Assembly: GCA_002686265.1 (NCBI GenBank)
Contig: NZBA01000026.1
Location: forward strand, 42,344 to 106,343
Direction of reading: 5' to 3'
Length of the DNA: 64,000 bases
Source: Planctomycetota bacterium
Lineage (GTDB): Bacteria; Planctomycetota; UBA1135; GCA-002686595
Of this stretch, positions 52,040-60,463 are shown piece by piece. Numbering within the stretch: the first letter of the stretch is position 1; every line of letters begins with the position of its first letter. The notes beneath the pieces were generated by a model that did not search any database, was not told where the DNA came from, and saw only the letters and a list, made by a program, of their open reading frames with translations. A program made the position numbers and the translations under genes.

Positions 52040-52062
52040 TCCCCACGGCCCGCTGGCCGAGG

Positions 52063-52800
52063 ATGAAGCTCACGGTCCAGCTGTTCGCCGGCCTGCGCGA
52101 GCGCGCGGGATGCGGCCAACTGGAGCTCGCCGACCTGCCCGACGCCCTCGATCTCGGAGGCCTCAAGGCCGAGCTCGAGGAGCGTCATCCCGACCTGGGA
52201 TCTCTCGCCCACGTGGCCGGAGTGATCGACACCGAGTACATCCCCGATGCGACGGTCTTGCGCGACGGGCTCACCGTCTCCTTGCTGCCACCCGTTTCCG
52301 GCGGCGCTCCGGGGGCGGACGAGATCCTCGCTCGGGGCGTCTTCGAGCTCAGTGCCGAGCCCCTCGACCCCGAGGCTCTTCGGCGCCGGGTAGCCCATGC
52401 CTCATGCGGCGCCGTCGTCGTCTTCTGCGGCGATGTGCGCGACCACAACCTCGGGCGCGACGTCGAGCGCCTGGAGTACGAGGCTTTCGAGCGCATGGCC
52501 GGCCCCGAGATGGAGCGCATCTTCGCCGCCTGTCGCGAGCGGTGCGGCGCCGGCGATGCCGCGGCCGACGAGGTGTCGGGAGACGGCGTCGGCGAGCACG
52601 CCCTGCGTCTGCTGTGCGCGCATCGCACGGGTCCGGTGGCGGTCGGCGAGACCTCTGTCGTCGTGGCCGTGGCGAGCCCGCACCGCGACGCGGCTTTTGT
52701 CGCCGCGCGCTTCCTGATCGATGAGCTGAAGCGCTCGCTACCGGTCTGGAAGAAGGAGATCACCGTCGATGGCGGACAGTGGATCGGCGAAGGAGCCTAG
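52063..52800 (+). CDS. MoaD-MoaE fusion (molybdopterin synthase)
   Basis: A 245-residue fusion of the two subunits of molybdopterin synthase. Residues 1-81 are MoaD-like (ubiquitin fold) ending in LLPPVSGG; Gly80-Gly81 would be the thiocarboxylated C-terminus in a free MoaD. Residues 86-245 are MoaE-like: VFCGDVRDHNLG about 124-135, YEAFERMAGPEM, HRTGPVAVGE, and the catalytic-lysine segment LKRSLPVWKKE about 225-235. The GG must be freed by cleavage for sulfur transfer, as reported for mycobacterial MoaX. ATG 52063. No other molybdenum-cofactor gene is in the window. Confidence 0.88.
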   Translation: MKLTVQLFAGLRERAGCGQLELADLPDALDLGGLKAELEERHPDLGSLAHVAGVIDTEYIPDATVLRDGLTVSLLPPVSGGAPGADEILARGVFELSAEPLDPEALRRRVAHASCGAVVVFCGDVRDHNLGRDVERLEYEAFERMAGPEMERIFAACRERCGAGDAAADEVSGDGVGEHALRLLCAHRTGPVAVGETSVVVAVASPHRDAAFVAARFLIDELKRSLPVWKKEITVDGGQWIGEGA

Positions 52801-52807
52801 CCCACCC

Positions 52808-53464
52808 ATGGAGTACACCGTCGTCCCCGTTACGCCCTTCGAGCAGAACTGCTCGGTGCTGCGCTGCGAGAAGACCGGGCGCGGTGCGGTCGTCGACCCC
52901 GGCGGAGACGTCGAACGCATCCTGGCAGCCTGCGAGGCGCACGCGGTCGAGGTCGAGCGCATCCTGATCACCCACGGTCATCTCGACCACGCCGGTGGGA
53001 CCGCGGCCCTCGCGCGTAGCCTGTCGGTTCCCATCGAGGGGCCGCACCAAGAGGACCGCTTCTGGATCGAATCGCTCGTCGAGCAGGGGACGACCTTCGG
53101 GCTGGAGGGGGCCGAGGCCTTCGAGCCCGACCGCTGGCTGGCCGACGGAGACACGGTCGGTGTCGGCGGACTCGAGCTCCAGGTGCTCCACACTCCCGGC
53201 CACACGCCGGGGCACGTCGTGTTCTTCGAGCCGGGAAGTCGCATTGCCTTGGTGGGGGACGTGCTCTTCCAGGGGTCCATCGGGCGCACCGATTTCCCGC
53301 GCGGGGACTACGACCAGCTGATCGCCTCGATTCGCGAGCGTCTTCTGCCCCTAGGGGACGATGTGACCTTCGTTCCCGGCCACGGCCCGAGCTCGACTCT
53401 GGGTGCGGAGCGGGGGACCAATCCGTTCCTCGTCGACCCGGACCGCTACCGGGAGATGATGTAG
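52808..53464 (+). CDS. metallo-beta-lactamase-fold hydrolase (glyoxalase II-like)
   Basis: A 218-residue MBL-fold protein. Metal-ligand motif THGHLDH at about residues 56-62, then HTPGHTPGH (about 133-141), GDVLFQGSIGRTDFPRGD (about 159-176) and PGHGPSS (about 197). The GRTDFPRGD motif groups it with YcbL-type glyoxalase II-like or persulfide-dioxygenase-like enzymes. It lacks the C-terminal substrate domain of classical hydroxyacylglutathione hydrolase. ATG 52808, 7 bases after the moaD-moaE stop, so the genes are cotranscribed. Confidence 0.88.
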   Translation: MEYTVVPVTPFEQNCSVLRCEKTGRGAVVDPGGDVERILAACEAHAVEVERILITHGHLDHAGGTAALARSLSVPIEGPHQEDRFWIESLVEQGTTFGLEGAEAFEPDRWLADGDTVGVGGLELQVLHTPGHTPGHVVFFEPGSRIALVGDVLFQGSIGRTDFPRGDYDQLIASIRERLLPLGDDVTFVPGHGPSSTLGAERGTNPFLVDPDRYREMM

Positions 53465-53518
53465 GCCGCCCGAAGGCCACTTGGTACGCTCCGCGGCTCT
53501 CGCTTGGCAACCCCGTCG

Positions 53519-55204
53519 ATGTCCCTTGCCTCAAGCCCCAGCCTGAACGCGTCCGACGTCGAGCGCGACGAGCTCGAGGTCGACCTGCTGCTCGTCGGGG
53601 CCGGGCCGGCCAATCTCGCCTGTGCAATCCACGCGCAGCGCCTGCTCGCAGAGCGCGGCATGGACGAGGCGACCGTCCTGGTGATCGACAAGGCCGAGGA
53701 GATCGGCCACCACACCCTGTCCGGCTCGGTCATGAACCCGCGCGGGATTGCCGAGCTGTTCCCCGACTGGCGCGAGCGCGGCTTCCCGGTGGAGAGCGAG
53801 GTCACCGACGACGCCCTCGTCATCCTGCGTGGCAAGGGCAAGCACGCGCGCCTGGGCGGGCTCCTAGCGCCTCCTCAGCTGCGTAACCACGGCAACTTGA
53901 TCGTCAGCCTCAACCGCGTCGTGTGCTGGCTCGCTGCGCAGGCCGAGGAGCTCGGCGTCGAGGTTTATCCCGGCTTCGCTGCGAGCGAGGTGCTGCTCGA
54001 GGGCGAGCGCGTCACGGGCGTGCAGATCCGCGACAGCGGGCTGGCGGCCGACGGCGGGCGCAAGCCCAACTTCGAACCGGGCATGGACGTACGCTCGCCC
54101 TTGACGGTCTTCGGTGAGGGGCCGCGCGGCCACCTCGCCAAGGGGCTGATTCGTCGGTTGGGCCTGGACGAGGGGCGCAACCCCCAGACCTTTGGGACGG
54201 GCGTCAAGGAGCTCTGGGAGGTGCCCGCCGAGCGTGGGCGGGAGCTCGTCGGCACGGTCCTGCACACCGCCGGCCACCCTCTCGGCGCCGACGGCTATGG
54301 CGGCGGCTGGATCTACGGCCTCGACGAGGAGCGCCTCTCACTCGGCTTCGTCGTCGGCCTCGACCACCACGACGCCGCCCTCGATCCCCACGCGCTCTTC
54401 GTGCGCTTCAAGCAGCACCCGTTCGTGGCGCATCTGCTCGAGGGTGGCAAGGTCTTGCGCTACGGCGCGAAGACCATCCCCGAGGGCGGGCTCTTCGCCA
54501 TGCCCCGCCTTTCGGGAGACGGTTTCTGTCTGGTGGGGGACACGGCCGGCTTCCTGAATGCTTCGACCCTCAAGGGTGTCCACCTGGCGATCAAGTCGGG
54601 GATGCTCGCGGCCGAGGCGATGGTCGATGCTCTCGCCGCCAAGGACACTTCGGCGCGCGCCACGGCGCGTTATGACGAGCTGTTCGAGTCCTCTTGGGCT
54701 TTCGACGAGCTACATCGCGTGCGCAACTGGCGGCAGGCCTTCGACTCCGGGCTCCTCGGGGGCATGCTCGACGCGGGCGTGCAGATGATCAGCGGTGGCC
54801 GCGGCCTCGTGAAGCGCCGTGCGGGGCACGCCGACCACACGACCACGCGGCCGCTGTCCGAGTCGCGCATGACGCCGCCTGTGTGCAACGACGGCGCCTG
54901 CATGGACAAGCTCACCGATGTCTACCACTCCGGTACCGTCCACGAGGAGGACCAACCTTCCCACCTCCTGATCCTCGATCCCTCTGTGTGCGTTGACCGT
55001 TGCAGCGAGGAGTTCGGCAACCCCTGCCGCCACTTCTGTCCGGCCGCGGTCTACGAGTGGCCGGAGGAGGGCGCCGCCGAGGGAGTGCGGATCAGTGCCA
55101 GCAACTGCGTGCACTGCAAGACCTGCGACATCGCGGATCCCTACGAGAACATTGAGTGGGTCGTGCCCGAAGGAGGCGGCGGCCCCAAGTACGTCGATAT
55201 GTAG
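53519..55204 (+). CDS. electron transfer flavoprotein-ubiquinone oxidoreductase
   Basis: A 561-residue membrane-associated flavoprotein passing electrons from ETF to quinone. FAD-binding motif LLLVGAGPANLACAIHA (about 23-39), the GHHTLSGSVMNP region, LVGDTAGFLNASTLKGVHLAI (about 340-360), and a C-terminal ferredoxin-like [4Fe-4S] domain with NPCRHFCPAAVYEW and NCVHCKTCDIADP (about 495-545). Full length. ATG 53519 chosen over a TTG five codons earlier. ETF alpha and beta genes are not in the window. Confidence 0.93.
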   Translation: MSLASSPSLNASDVERDELEVDLLLVGAGPANLACAIHAQRLLAERGMDEATVLVIDKAEEIGHHTLSGSVMNPRGIAELFPDWRERGFPVESEVTDDALVILRGKGKHARLGGLLAPPQLRNHGNLIVSLNRVVCWLAAQAEELGVEVYPGFAASEVLLEGERVTGVQIRDSGLAADGGRKPNFEPGMDVRSPLTVFGEGPRGHLAKGLIRRLGLDEGRNPQTFGTGVKELWEVPAERGRELVGTVLHTAGHPLGADGYGGGWIYGLDEERLSLGFVVGLDHHDAALDPHALFVRFKQHPFVAHLLEGGKVLRYGAKTIPEGGLFAMPRLSGDGFCLVGDTAGFLNASTLKGVHLAIKSGMLAAEAMVDALAAKDTSARATARYDELFESSWAFDELHRVRNWRQAFDSGLLGGMLDAGVQMISGGRGLVKRRAGHADHTTTRPLSESRMTPPVCNDGACMDKLTDVYHSGTVHEEDQPSHLLILDPSVCVDRCSEEFGNPCRHFCPAAVYEWPEEGAAEGVRISASNCVHCKTCDIADPYENIEWVVPEGGGGPKYVDM

Positions 55205-55294
55205 ACTCGGCGCCGCGTCGGCCGCGGACGCACCCCGCCTCATTGCGGCTTGCTGTCCCCGACCCCCGTTTTCTCCCCCGGTCCCTCACTTTTC

Positions 55295-56767
55295 ATGAAG
55301 CTCACCCACGCCCGTTCCGGCAAGTCTCTCGCCGCCACCGATCTCTTGGTTGTGCTGTGCCCCGAGGGGGCGCGGCCCGCCCTACCCGACGGCGTGCGCA
55401 TTCCTCCGGCGGCTCGGGAGGACTTCAAGGGCGGTTTCCGCCAGGTGCGTCTGACCGACAGCAGCGCCGGAGCGGCGCGCCGCGTGGCTCTGATCGGCCT
55501 GGGCCCGAAGAAGAGCGTCGACGCAGAGCGCCTGCGTCGTGCCGCGGCGATCGCCGTGCGCAAGGCCGAGAGCATCGGCGCCGCCTCGGCGACGATCTTG
55601 GTCGCGCCGGCTGTGGCGAAGCTGGGAGGCGGCGAGCGCGAGTGCGGCTGTGCTGTCGCGGAGGGCGCCGTGATGGGCGCCTATGACTACCAACTCGGGA
55701 AGAGCCGTCCCAAGCGGCGCAAGCTGGCGCGCGTGCGGACGTTGGCCGAGGGCGCGGCCTTCGCCCGTGGGGCGAAGGAGGGAGCGCTCTCGGGCGACGC
55801 CAGTTGCTTCGCGCGCGACTTGCAGAATCAGGCCGGCAACCAGGTCACCCCGACGGTCCTGGCGGCCGAGGCACGCAAGCTCGCCCGTTCCAACCCGCGG
55901 GTCTCCTGCCGCGTGCTCGACGAAGCGGCGATGAAGAAGCTCGGCATGGGACTGCTTCTGGGCGTGTCGGCGGGGTCGCGTCAGCCCGCGCGCCTGATCC
56001 ACCTGACCTACCGCCCCAAGGGCAAGTCGAAGGGGCGCGTGGCCCTGGTGGGGAAGGGGCTGACCTTCGACGCGGGCGGCATCAGCCTCAAGCCGTCGGC
56101 GCGCATGGAGGACATGCGCTACGACATGTCCGGCGCCGCCGCGGTCCTGGGCGCTTTCCGGGGCATCTCGGCGGGGATCGACGTGCCGTGCGAGGTACAC
56201 GGGATCGTCCCGGCATCGGAGAACCTCCCCGACGGCCTGGCCACCAAGCCGGGCGACGTGCACCGGGCGATGAACGGAACGACCGTCGAGGTCATCAACA
56301 CCGATGCCGAGGGGCGCCTGATCCTAGGGGATGCTCTCGCTTACACGACGAAGAAGGTCAAGCCCGACACCATCATCGACCTCGCGACCCTGACGGGCGC
56401 CGTCGTGGTCGGTCTCGGCCACGAGGTCACGGGCATGTTCGCGACCACGAACCGCTTGCGTGACGGCCTTTCGGCGGCCGGGGAGGCGACGGGCGAGCGC
56501 GTCTGGCCTCTACCCTTGCTCGAGGGCCACAAGGAGAATCTGCGGGGCGGCCCCGCGGACCTGAGGAACATCTGCACTGCGAACCTCGGCGGAGGCTCGA
56601 TCGCCGGCGCCGCCTTCCTGTCCGCCTTCGTGGGGGATGTGGAGTGGGCTCATCTCGACATCGCCGGTACCGCGTGGGGGCAGCATCAGCGCGATTACGT
56701 CGGTGGCAAGGGCGGCTCGGGAGTTGGCACCCGCCTGCTGATCCGCTATCTTCTGAGCCGCGTGTAG
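55295..56767 (+). CDS. pepA: leucyl aminopeptidase (M17 family)
   Basis: A 490-residue cytosolic metallo-aminopeptidase. The C-terminal catalytic domain shows VGKGLTFDAGGISLKP (about 253-268; Lys and Asp metal ligands), the MSGAAAVLGAF helix, and the family signature NTDAEGRLILGDAL (about 339-352). ATLTGAVVVGLG and NLGGGSIAGAAFLSAF complete the active site. ATG 55295 with a T-rich leader (CACTTTTC). Confidence 0.93.
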   Translation: MKLTHARSGKSLAATDLLVVLCPEGARPALPDGVRIPPAAREDFKGGFRQVRLTDSSAGAARRVALIGLGPKKSVDAERLRRAAAIAVRKAESIGAASATILVAPAVAKLGGGERECGCAVAEGAVMGAYDYQLGKSRPKRRKLARVRTLAEGAAFARGAKEGALSGDASCFARDLQNQAGNQVTPTVLAAEARKLARSNPRVSCRVLDEAAMKKLGMGLLLGVSAGSRQPARLIHLTYRPKGKSKGRVALVGKGLTFDAGGISLKPSARMEDMRYDMSGAAAVLGAFRGISAGIDVPCEVHGIVPASENLPDGLATKPGDVHRAMNGTTVEVINTDAEGRLILGDALAYTTKKVKPDTIIDLATLTGAVVVGLGHEVTGMFATTNRLRDGLSAAGEATGERVWPLPLLEGHKENLRGGPADLRNICTANLGGGSIAGAAFLSAFVGDVEWAHLDIAGTAWGQHQRDYVGGKGGSGVGTRLLIRYLLSRV

Positions 56768-56814
56768 TTCTTGCACGACCCGCATCGTAGGCCCGTATCC
56801 GAGAGTGTTTCAGA

Positions 56815-57960
56815 GTGACCGTACAGGATCACGTGTACGTACCCGGCCTCGCCGGTGTCCCCGCCGCCGAGTCCGCGATCAGCTGGATCGACGGCCAGGT
56901 CGGCATCCTCGAATACCGCGGCCACCGCATCGAGGTGCTCGCGGAGCGCAGCACCTTCGAGGAGATCTGCTGGTTGCTCCTGCACGGCTCCCTGCCGACC
57001 GCCGGCGAGTTGGACGGCTTCCGCGCGTGCGTGAGCGAGCGGCGGGCCCTCTCACCGGAGGTCCTCGACAGCGTGCGCGCCCTTCCGGGGACCGGCCACC
57101 CGATGTCCGCCATCCAGGCCAGTCTGGCGGCGCTGGGCATGGGGAGCGCGGAGGTGGACCTCTCCGACGATGCCTCCTGCGCAGACGCGGTGGTGCACAT
57201 CTTGGCCGCGACGCCCACCCTGATCGCCGCGTTCGAGCGTCACCGGCAGGGCTTGGAGATACTGGCTCCGGATCCCGAGTTGGGGCACGCGGCGAACTTC
57301 CTGTGGATGCTGACCGGCCAGAAGCCCGACGAGTTCGAGGCTCACGTCCTGGACGTGGCGTTGGTCCTGCACGCTGATCACACGATGAACGCTTCGACCT
57401 TCACGGCGCGCGTCGTGGCCTCGACCGAGGCGGATCCCTACTCGGTCTGCGCAGCTGCCTGCGGTTCCCTCAAGGGGCCCTTGCACGGCGGCGCGAATGA
57501 GCGTGTCCTGCAGCAGTTGGAGGCCATCGGCGGTGCCGAGGCCGTCCCTGCCTGGGTCGACGGTCAGATCGCAGCCAAGCGCAAGATCATGGGTTTCGGC
57601 CACCGCGTCTACAAGACGAAGGACCCGCGCTCAAAGGTGCTTCAGGACCTGGCGACCAGCCTTTTCGAGCGCCTGGGAACGACGGCGATCTACGACACGG
57701 CTCTGGCCTTGGAGAGGGCCATGCTGGAGCGTCTGGGCGACAAGGGCATCTACCCCAACGTCGACTTCTTCAGCGGCATCGTCTACAGCAAGATGGGCAT
57801 TCCCACGGATGTCTTCACGCCCATCTTCGCCATCTCGCGCGTAGCCGGCTGGCTGGCCCACTGGCGCGAGCAGATGCAGGACAACCGCATCTTCCGTCCG
57901 CGCCAGGTCTTCACCGGCTCTCACGGAGCCGATTTCGTGGAGCTCGCGAAACGGGGCTAG
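56815..57960 (+). CDS. gltA: citrate synthase
   Basis: A 381-residue enzyme condensing acetyl-CoA and oxaloacetate. Active-site His residues are in LHADHTMNAST (about 184-194) and GSLKGPLHGGANE (about 220-232); the substrate segment KIMGFGHRVYKTKDPR (about 258-273) and the catalytic Asp region NVDFFSGIVY (about 318-327) are present. Type II-short/Gram-positive-like length. GTG start at 56815. The TAG stop is formed by the first bases of repeat element C. With mdh at 22.8 kb it represents the TCA cycle. Confidence 0.94.
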   Translation: MTVQDHVYVPGLAGVPAAESAISWIDGQVGILEYRGHRIEVLAERSTFEEICWLLLHGSLPTAGELDGFRACVSERRALSPEVLDSVRALPGTGHPMSAIQASLAALGMGSAEVDLSDDASCADAVVHILAATPTLIAAFERHRQGLEILAPDPELGHAANFLWMLTGQKPDEFEAHVLDVALVLHADHTMNASTFTARVVASTEADPYSVCAAACGSLKGPLHGGANERVLQQLEAIGGAEAVPAWVDGQIAAKRKIMGFGHRVYKTKDPRSKVLQDLATSLFERLGTTAIYDTALALERAMLERLGDKGIYPNVDFFSGIVYSKMGIPTDVFTPIFAISRVAGWLAHWREQMQDNRIFRPRQVFTGSHGADFVELAKRG

Positions 57961-58169
57961 CAGCCCGCAGGGAAAACGCCTACTGCGATTTCGCCCTCTC
58001 CGCCGCTGCGGCGTCGGACTCGGCGATCCGTGCTCGACGGCCCACCAGGGCCGCCTGCGCCGTCTCGACTTCGCCCTCCTTGCAGCGACGAAGATGGCCT
58101 CGTCTCGCTACGGCCTTTTTCCCTGCGAGCTGCCCGCAGCCCGCACGGAAAACGCCTACGGGCTGCCAG
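57957..58169. repeat. interspersed MITE-like repeat, copy C (longest)
   Basis: A 213-bp element. Left end CTAGCAGCCCGCAGGGAAAA, right end ACGGGCTGCCAG. It contains nested inverted arms: GCAGCCCGCAGGGAAAACGCC (57960-57980) against GGCCTTTTTCCCTGCGAGCTGC (58112-58133), and a distal hairpin GCAGCCCG / CGGGCTGC (58137-58166). It aligns with copy A at both ends, copy A lacking about 51 bp. Lies directly after gltA and provides its stop codon. Confidence 0.85.
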
Positions 58170-58313
58170 CTCGTCCTCCTCGCGCGGCGCCGCCAGGACC
58201 GTTTCGCCCGGCAACTGGGTTGCCCCTCCCGGCCTGGATGCGGCCGCGCCGGCCTCCACGGCGGCGTGTCCCCCCGACGCCGCGCCGCGCTTCAGCGGGG
58301 CGGCAAGGACACG
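58170..58313. other. rest of the gltA/PKD-protein intergenic gap
   Basis: Together with repeat copy C and the terminator it makes a 420-base non-coding gap between convergent genes. No gene or further repeat was recognised here. Confidence 0.4.
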
Positions 58314-58349
58314 AAAAACGGCGGCCGGCCCCCTCGGGGCCGACCGCCG
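58314..58349 (-). terminator. strong intrinsic terminator
   Basis: CGGCGGCCGGCCCC (58319-58332) pairs with GGGGCCGACCGCCG (58336-58349) over 14 positions, one being a G-U on the minus-strand RNA, with a 3-base loop. On the minus strand it is followed by TTTTTCGTG. It ends the PKD-domain gene. Confidence 0.85.
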
Positions 58350-58380
58350 GTGCGGTCCCAGGCGAGCGCGTAGGCCTCGC

Positions 58381-59664
58381 TCAGCGCCCGACGATCTTGA
58401 CCGCGTCGATCACGATCATGTCGGGGTTGGTGCTGTCACCCTCGGTCATCGAGACGAAGAGGACTTCGATGCCGTCGCTGAATTCGACGTCGCTCAGGTC
58501 GAAGTCGTAGTAGTGCCAGGCACCGTCGCTGTTGTGGATGGTGAAGTTGTACAGGGTCGTGTAAGGACCCTCGTCGCTGCGGTACTTGACCTGGCAGCCG
58601 TCGCCCTCCTCGTAGGAGGTGACGCGGGCCCAGAAGGTGAGCCTGACGTCCCGGGCACCGGGGACCGTGGCGATGCGTCCGAGGGAGTTGGTCCCCCGCA
58701 TTCGGGCGCCGCGCCAGCCGTGGACGGCCGGGCGGCCCAGCTTCACGCCGTTCAGCGTCCACCAGGGACCTGCCCAAGAGCCCCATCCGTGCGTCAGGTC
58801 GGCGGTCTCGAAGGAGTCGCCGGCGAGGGTTCCGGGGTTGATGGTGATCGCGACCTGGTCGAGGGCCTCGTTGCCGTCGGCGTCGGTGACGACCAGGGTC
58901 ACGATGTGGTGCCCGAGGGCGAAGTCGACGTCGGCCGACTCGCCAGAGCCGATCTCCGCGCCGTTCTCCCGCCAGGAGTAGCCGCTGAGGGCGCCTTCGG
59001 CGTCGCTCGAGTCGCTGCCGTCGAGGGTGACGGTGATCACGTCGCCCTCGTCGCCGAGGTAGACGTTCTCGTCGTCGCCGGCGGCCGCTTCGGGAATCGC
59101 GCCCACACCAGGCGTGCCGGAGACCACGACGTCGTCGACGAAGAAGTAGTCGGACCCCGAGCTGGAGTCAGTCTGACTCAAAAAGCGCACGTTCATGTCC
59201 ACCGAGCCGGCGAACTCAGTCAGGTCGATCAAGAAGTCGTGGAACGACCCGTCGCTGTCAGCGGATGTGAAGGTGTAAAGGGTCGTGTAGCCGGTGCTGT
59301 CCGTACCGACCTGCACGTAGGCCTCGTCGCCGTCCTCGTAGTTGAGGACCATGGCGGAGAAGGCCAGGGCGAGGTCGCTGCAACCGGAAGTGTTCACGTT
59401 ACGAGTCAGACGCGCGTTGTTCTTGAGGCGGGTCACCTGTCCGTGACTGCCGCCGGCGCCGCCGATGAGGGCGGGGCCGCCGCCCGTGCCGGCGGCTTCC
59501 CACCAAGCGCCCCAGCGGCCGGAGCCGCCGGTGAGGTCACCTGATCCGAAGTCGTCGGCCGCGAGGTCGTCGGCAGAGACGGTCGCCGCGAGTGAAAGCG
59601 CCGCAGTTGTGCAGAGCGTGCTGAGCATGGTCCGGGAGCCGGGCGAGCTAGTGAGCTTCTCCAA
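58381..59664 (-). CDS. secreted protein with PKD-like domain between two beta-sandwich domains
   Basis: A 427-residue exported protein. Signal peptide LCTTAALSLAATVSA near the N-terminus. Residues about 40-175 form a MAM/carbohydrate-binding-like beta-sandwich (NYEDGDEAYVQVG; TTLYTFTSADSDGSFHDFLIDL; DYFFVDDVVV); about 185-285 a PKD-like domain (LDGSDSSDAEGALSGYSW; HHIVTLVVTDADGNEA); and 290-427 repeats the first sandwich (TTLYNFTIHNSDGAWHYYDF; MIVIDAVKIV). TTG 59664 is chosen because AAGGAGGAG (59672-59680) lies 7 bases before it, whereas ATG 59628 has no ribosome binding site. Likely surface or carbohydrate binding. Confidence 0.75.
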   Translation of the reverse strand: MEKLTSSPGSRTMLSTLCTTAALSLAATVSADDLAADDFGSGDLTGGSGRWGAWWEAAGTGGGPALIGGAGGSHGQVTRLKNNARLTRNVNTSGCSDLALAFSAMVLNYEDGDEAYVQVGTDSTGYTTLYTFTSADSDGSFHDFLIDLTEFAGSVDMNVRFLSQTDSSSGSDYFFVDDVVVSGTPGVGAIPEAAAGDDENVYLGDEGDVITVTLDGSDSSDAEGALSGYSWRENGAEIGSGESADVDFALGHHIVTLVVTDADGNEALDQVAITINPGTLAGDSFETADLTHGWGSWAGPWWTLNGVKLGRPAVHGWRGARMRGTNSLGRIATVPGARDVRLTFWARVTSYEEGDGCQVKYRSDEGPYTTLYNFTIHNSDGAWHYYDFDLSDVEFSDGIEVLFVSMTEGDSTNPDMIVIDAVKIVGR

Positions 59665-59805
59665 GGTTGATCTCCTCCTTCTTGGATAGGGATGATGGAG
59701 GGGCGAGAGCCTCCCCTTGCATGTTGTGCGCGCGTAGCATGGCCCGAAGACACGGCCTCGTCTAGGAAGTTGCAACCTCGCCTGGGAAGGGCGCGGCGGC
59801 GGTAC

Positions 59806-59833
59806 GGGGCGGGGGCGGGGGCGGGGGCGGGGG
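59806..59833 (+). repeat. GGGGGC hexamer repeat, potential G-quadruplex
   Basis: Five runs of 4-5 G separated by single C residues in the non-coding gap between tRNA-Leu and the PKD-protein gene. Motif meets the usual G-quadruplex pattern on the plus strand. Confidence 0.8.
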
Positions 59834-59874
59834 AGTCGCGTGCTGACGCCCCCGGGTGCGATCGCCGGCAAGGC

Positions 59875-59962
59875 TGGTAGGGAGGGGGGGGCTCGAACCC
59901 CCACGGGCTGTTCGCCCTTCGGATTTTAAGTCCGATGCGTCTACCGATTCCGCCACCTCCCC
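59875..59962 (-). tRNA. tRNA-Leu (anticodon TAA), CCA encoded
   Basis: On the minus strand, acceptor GGGGAGG pairs with CCTCCCT (terminal G-U), followed by discriminator A and an encoded CCA. D arm GCGGAATCGGTAGACGC, anticodon loop with TAA in GGACTTAAAATCC, long class II variable arm, and T arm GGGGG-TTCGAGC-CCCCC. All standard tRNA-Leu features. Read by UUA codons, which are rare in this GC-rich genome. Confidence 0.97.
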
Positions 59963-60007
59963 AGCAACTATCTCCCGGGCAACCACCTCCCGGGCAAGGC
60001 CGCGACG

Positions 60008-60036
60008 ATTCTATTCCAGGTATGATCCTGTCTGTA
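60008..60036 (-). promoter_or_regulatory. candidate tRNA-Leu promoter
   Basis: On the minus strand TACAGA (60036-60031), 17 bases, TAGAAT (60013-60008), about 45 bases upstream of the mature tRNA 5' end. Between them and the tRNA lies an 11-bp direct repeat CTCCCGGGCAA (59972 and 59987, plus-strand reading). Confidence 0.35.
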
Positions 60037-60105
60037 GGCGTCCGTCGAAAAAGCGCCTGGCACCCGTCTCCGCCCCCTCATTTCCGTCCATCGAGGGCAC
60101 GATCC

Positions 60106-60441
60106 GTGACCGACGATTTCTACTGTGACGAAGTGCTCAGCGGCCGCACGCCGGTCGAGGTGGTGTGGGAGACGGACGAGGTCCTCGCTTTCCACCACAC
60201 GCGGCCCTTCTGGCCGGTGCACGTCGTCGTCGTCCCGCGCCGCCACGTGCCGTCCTTGACCGACCTGGGGGAGGGCGGCGAGGAGCTGTTGGCCGCCGTT
60301 CTGGCGGTCGTGCGCCGGGTGGCGGCCGACATCGAGGCGCGTCACGGCTCCTGCCGCGTGCTGACCAACCTGGGGGACTACCAGGATTCCAAGCACCTAC
60401 ACTTCCACGTCAGTCATGGACTTCCCTCGCGGGGAGCCTGA
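60106..60441 (+). CDS. HIT family protein
   Basis: A 111-residue histidine-triad protein, a nucleotide hydrolase or transferase (Hint-like). Typical segments: FYCDEVLSG, AFHHTRPFWPVHVVVVPRRHVPSL (about 29-52), NLGDYQDSKHLHFHV with the HxHxH catalytic triad near residues 98-102, and HGLPSRGA at the end. GTG at 60106 gives the usual Hint length. Its end lies 22 bases before the ATG of the downstream kinase gene, suggesting cotranscription. Confidence 0.88.
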   Translation: MTDDFYCDEVLSGRTPVEVVWETDEVLAFHHTRPFWPVHVVVVPRRHVPSLTDLGEGGEELLAAVLAVVRRVAADIEARHGSCRVLTNLGDYQDSKHLHFHVSHGLPSRGA

Positions 60442-60463
60442 CCGGGAGCGTCGTTCCTTCGTC

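Noticed and set aside
57957..58259. Small minus-strand gene shared with 51027-51488 (similar peptide SSSLQGGRSRDGAGG)
   Set aside because: The similarity comes from the repeat element; frames are broken by indels between copies, so no conserved protein.
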